Assembly: GCA_019241915.1 (NCBI GenBank)
Contig: JAFAWI010000114.1
Span: forward strand, 1-15,901
Length of the DNA: 15,901 nucleotides
Direction of reading: 5' to 3'
Source of the DNA: Alphaproteobacteria bacterium
GTDB taxonomy: Bacteria; Pseudomonadota; Alphaproteobacteria; ATCC43930; CGMCC-115725
The position numbers and the translations under genes are program-made. The notes beneath the pieces were generated by a model. That model was given only the letters and a program-made list of their open reading frames with translations. It was not told the DNA's origin and did not search any database. The first letter of the stretch is position 1, and the number at the start of each line of letters is the position of its first letter. Shown here piece by piece: positions 14,278 to 15,901 of the stretch.

Positions 14278-15429
14278 ATGTTTAAGCGATATGCCATAGC
14301 CGCGGCGCTGGTCGCGGGAGCAATCTTCAATTTTTCCCCGTCCGCGGTGGCCGCCGATCATCGCGACGCCCCGACGATCGACGATTACAGCGCGATCGAC
14401 ATCAACGACATCTTCATGTTCCGCGACCCGGCGAACACGAACAACTTGGTTATGGTGCTGAGCGTCCAGGCGATTGCCGATCCGAAGTTCGGCCCGTCCT
14501 ATCACTTCCAGCCGAACGCGCTCTACCAGATCAATTTCAGCACGAACGCGCAGGCGAAACCGACCGCATCGATCAATGTCGTATTCTCCGATTTCGCGAA
14601 TGGGCCGAGTTGCCCGGCGCCGCAGGCGGCGTGCCAGACCTACAGGGCGTTTTTCCCGCACGGCATCGTCGTTGAGGGCCTGACGACACAAGGCACCGCC
14701 GCCGCGACCCCGAACCCGCCGGTCATTACGACAAAGGCCGTCGGCGGCAGCACGATCACCGCTTTTGCCGGCCCGCGCGAAGATCCGTTTTTCTTCGATC
14801 TTGTCGGCTTCAACCGGTTTATCGCCAAATTCAACGCGACGGGTAGCGTTGACGGCAGTCTTTTCACCGGGGTCGATTCCTTCTTGGGCAAGAATATCAA
14901 CGCGATCGTCTTCGAATTCCCGATCAGCCTCGTCGCCGGCAACGCGCCTAAGTTCGCGGCCTGGGCCGCGACTTATCTCGGCGACCTTCGCTTCCAGGAC
15001 TTTGACGATCACGGCCGGTTCAAGGACATCGACGACCGGGGACTGGGTGGACTGCGGCAGGTCGACCGCATGGGTAATCCGGCGGTCAATACGGCGCTGA
15101 TTCCGCCCAATCTCAAGGACGCGTTCAATTTCGGCAAGCCGGAGGACGACGCTCGCGACTTCGCGCCGGCGATCCTGGCAACGCTCGCCAAATTCCACAC
15201 GCCGGCGGCTACGGTGAGCCTGCTTGCGTCGGTGGCCGTCCCCGACACGCTGAAGTTCGATACGTCGCAGCCCGACGGCTACCCCAATGGGCGCCGACTC
15301 GCCGACCGCGTTACCGATTTGCTGATCAGCCTGATTGTCAACATCCCCGGCTTCACCGACGGGACCGCAGCAAAAACCTACCTGGCGGCGTTCCCGTTCG
15401 CCCGCCCGCCGCTGCAGCAGACGCCGTAA
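14278..15429 (+). CDS. Exported DUF4331 family protein
   Basis: A 383-residue exported protein of unknown function. The signal peptide is MFKRYAIAAALVAGAIFNFS..., with cleavage likely after A25 (AVA/ADHRDAP). The mature N-terminus ADHRDAPTIDD..DINDIFMFRDP is the DUF4331 hallmark, as are FFFDLVGFNRFI, NAIVFEFPISLV, QVDRMGNPAVNTALIPPNLKDAFN and the late PDGYPNGRRLADRVTDLLI. The HxxD at the start and the many acidic side chains could bind metal, but this is inference. C112 and C119 could form a small disulfide loop. ATG 14278 has GGGGAGG six bases upstream, so expression may be strong. It lies divergent from the hupE genes and just upstream of a TPR-like lipoprotein gene. I believe DUF4331, TPR and HupE genes are found together elsewhere too, which would argue for one shared envelope function. 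Confidence 0.93.
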   Translation: MFKRYAIAAALVAGAIFNFSPSAVAADHRDAPTIDDYSAIDINDIFMFRDPANTNNLVMVLSVQAIADPKFGPSYHFQPNALYQINFSTNAQAKPTASINVVFSDFANGPSCPAPQAACQTYRAFFPHGIVVEGLTTQGTAAATPNPPVITTKAVGGSTITAFAGPREDPFFFDLVGFNRFIAKFNATGSVDGSLFTGVDSFLGKNINAIVFEFPISLVAGNAPKFAAWAATYLGDLRFQDFDDHGRFKDIDDRGLGGLRQVDRMGNPAVNTALIPPNLKDAFNFGKPEDDARDFAPAILATLAKFHTPAATVSLLASVAVPDTLKFDTSQPDGYPNGRRLADRVTDLLISLIVNIPGFTDGTAAKTYLAAFPFARPPLQQTP

Positions 15430-15469
15430 TCTGCGGCACAACCGGGACGCGGGGCTGAACGCACGACAC

Positions 15470-15498
15470 GCCATCGGCTGCTGCTGGCAGCCGATGGC
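15470..15498 (+). promoter_or_regulatory. Inverted repeat covering the probable start codon of the TPR gene
   Basis: A perfect 12-bp stem: left arm 15470-15481, loop 15482-15486 (TGCTG), right arm 15487-15498. The ATG at 15494-15496 is inside the right arm. No run of T follows, so it is not a typical intrinsic terminator. It may limit translation of the TPR gene relative to the DUF4331 gene, or shield the upstream mRNA from decay. Confidence 0.6.
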
Positions 15499-15901
15499 TG
15501 CGCTTGCGGTCCTCGCGGCGGCCTGCTCCGCGGCCGCCAGTCCTTTTGTGCCGACCGACGACAACCTGGTCCTGCAGACGGGTTTGCCGACCGGCGACCC
15601 TCGCATGCGCGAGATCCGCGTGCTCGGCGCGGACCTGGCGGCGCGGCCGGACGATCTCGACATCGCGATGCGGCTTGCCGGCCGCCAACTCGCGATGGGT
15701 GTCGCCGAGGCCGATCCGCGCTTTGTCGGCTACGCCCAGGCAACGCTCGCGCGATGGTGGGATGTGACGATGCCGCCGGCTCTGCTGGTTTTGCGCGCCC
15801 GCATCCGCCAGGCGCAGCACGATTTTGCCGCTGCCGCCGCCGACCTTCATGCCGCGCTGCGCAGCGATCCGGGCAACCCGCAAGCCCTGCTGGTGCTGGC
15901 A
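15494..15901 (+). CDS. TPR-like lipoprotein, 5' part only
   Basis: The frame is open to the right edge (136 codons). The N-terminus MAALAVLAAAC-S is a short hydrophobic stretch ending in a lipobox with Cys at position 11; it lacks a basic residue, which makes the start at ATG 15494 uncertain. Upstream in frame there is an Arg but no usual start codon. The body reads as helical repeats: MREIRVLGADLAARPDDLDIAMRLAGRQLAMG and LLVLRARIRQAQHDFAAAAADLHAALRSDPGNPQALLVLA, the latter with the A-x-x-x-L-x-x-A-L-x-x-D-P-x-N pattern of TPR units. It is probably a periplasmic lipid-anchored scaffold acting with the DUF4331 protein. It begins 64 bp after that gene. Confidence 0.7.
   Translation, partial: MAALAVLAAACSAAASPFVPTDDNLVLQTGLPTGDPRMREIRVLGADLAARPDDLDIAMRLAGRQLAMGVAEADPRFVGYAQATLARWWDVTMPPALLVLRARIRQAQHDFAAAAADLHAALRSDPGNPQALLVLA

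Noticed and set aside
14248..15663. A 471-codon open frame on the minus strand opposite the DUF4331 gene
   Set aside because: Arg-rich, no recognisable motif, and it crosses the hairpin and two genes on the other strand; a codon-bias shadow.
1..15901. tRNA or rRNA genes, CRISPR arrays, insertion sequences, phage genes
   Set aside because: None seen: no direct repeat arrays, no transposase or integrase motifs, and the window is densely filled by the genes listed.

Overview
The window is high-GC DNA, almost fully coding. Its gene content (a compact type II secretion operon with small GspL/M/C proteins, HupE genes, a DUF4331 gene) points to an alphaproteobacterium, perhaps Rhizobiales or Rhodospirillales. 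This is inferred from gene style only; there is no rRNA or other taxonomic marker.

Layout. (1) At about 6-278 there is a small two-helix membrane protein of unknown function on the plus strand. (2) At 369-1421, minus strand, is an extradiol ring-cleavage dioxygenase that fuses a LigB-type catalytic domain to a short LigA-like tail. (3) From 1614 to 11770, plus strand, runs one long operon: a small lipoprotein, then gspE, gspF, gspH, gspI, gspJ, gspL, gspM, a gspC/N-like gene, gspD and gspK. Most junctions are overlaps (four-base ATGA overlaps or longer) or very short gaps, so this should be one transcript. (4) From 11775 to 14157, minus strand and convergent with gspK across a 4-bp gap, lie three consecutive HupE/UreJ-type membrane protein genes. 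(5) From 14278 to the right edge, plus strand and divergent from the hupE genes, lie an exported DUF4331 protein and the start of a TPR-like lipoprotein that runs off the window.

How they work together. The gsp genes encode the inner-membrane platform (F, L, M, C), the cytoplasmic ATPase (E), the minor pseudopilins (H, I, J, K) and the outer-membrane secretin (D) of a type II secretion system. The major pseudopilin gspG and the prepilin peptidase gspO are not here and must be encoded elsewhere if the machine works. The secretin carries its own lipobox, so it may be self-piloted as HxcQ is. The hupE trio with DUF4331 and the TPR protein looks like a separate metal-linked envelope module of unknown function. 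One HupE carries a textbook EF-hand loop in its periplasmic part, and another has lost the signature His.

Points of special interest: gspM has a perfect ribosome binding site followed by GTA instead of a usual start codon; a 12-bp hairpin covers the probable ATG of the TPR gene; gspG is missing; and the HupE/DUF4331/TPR cluster has no defined role.
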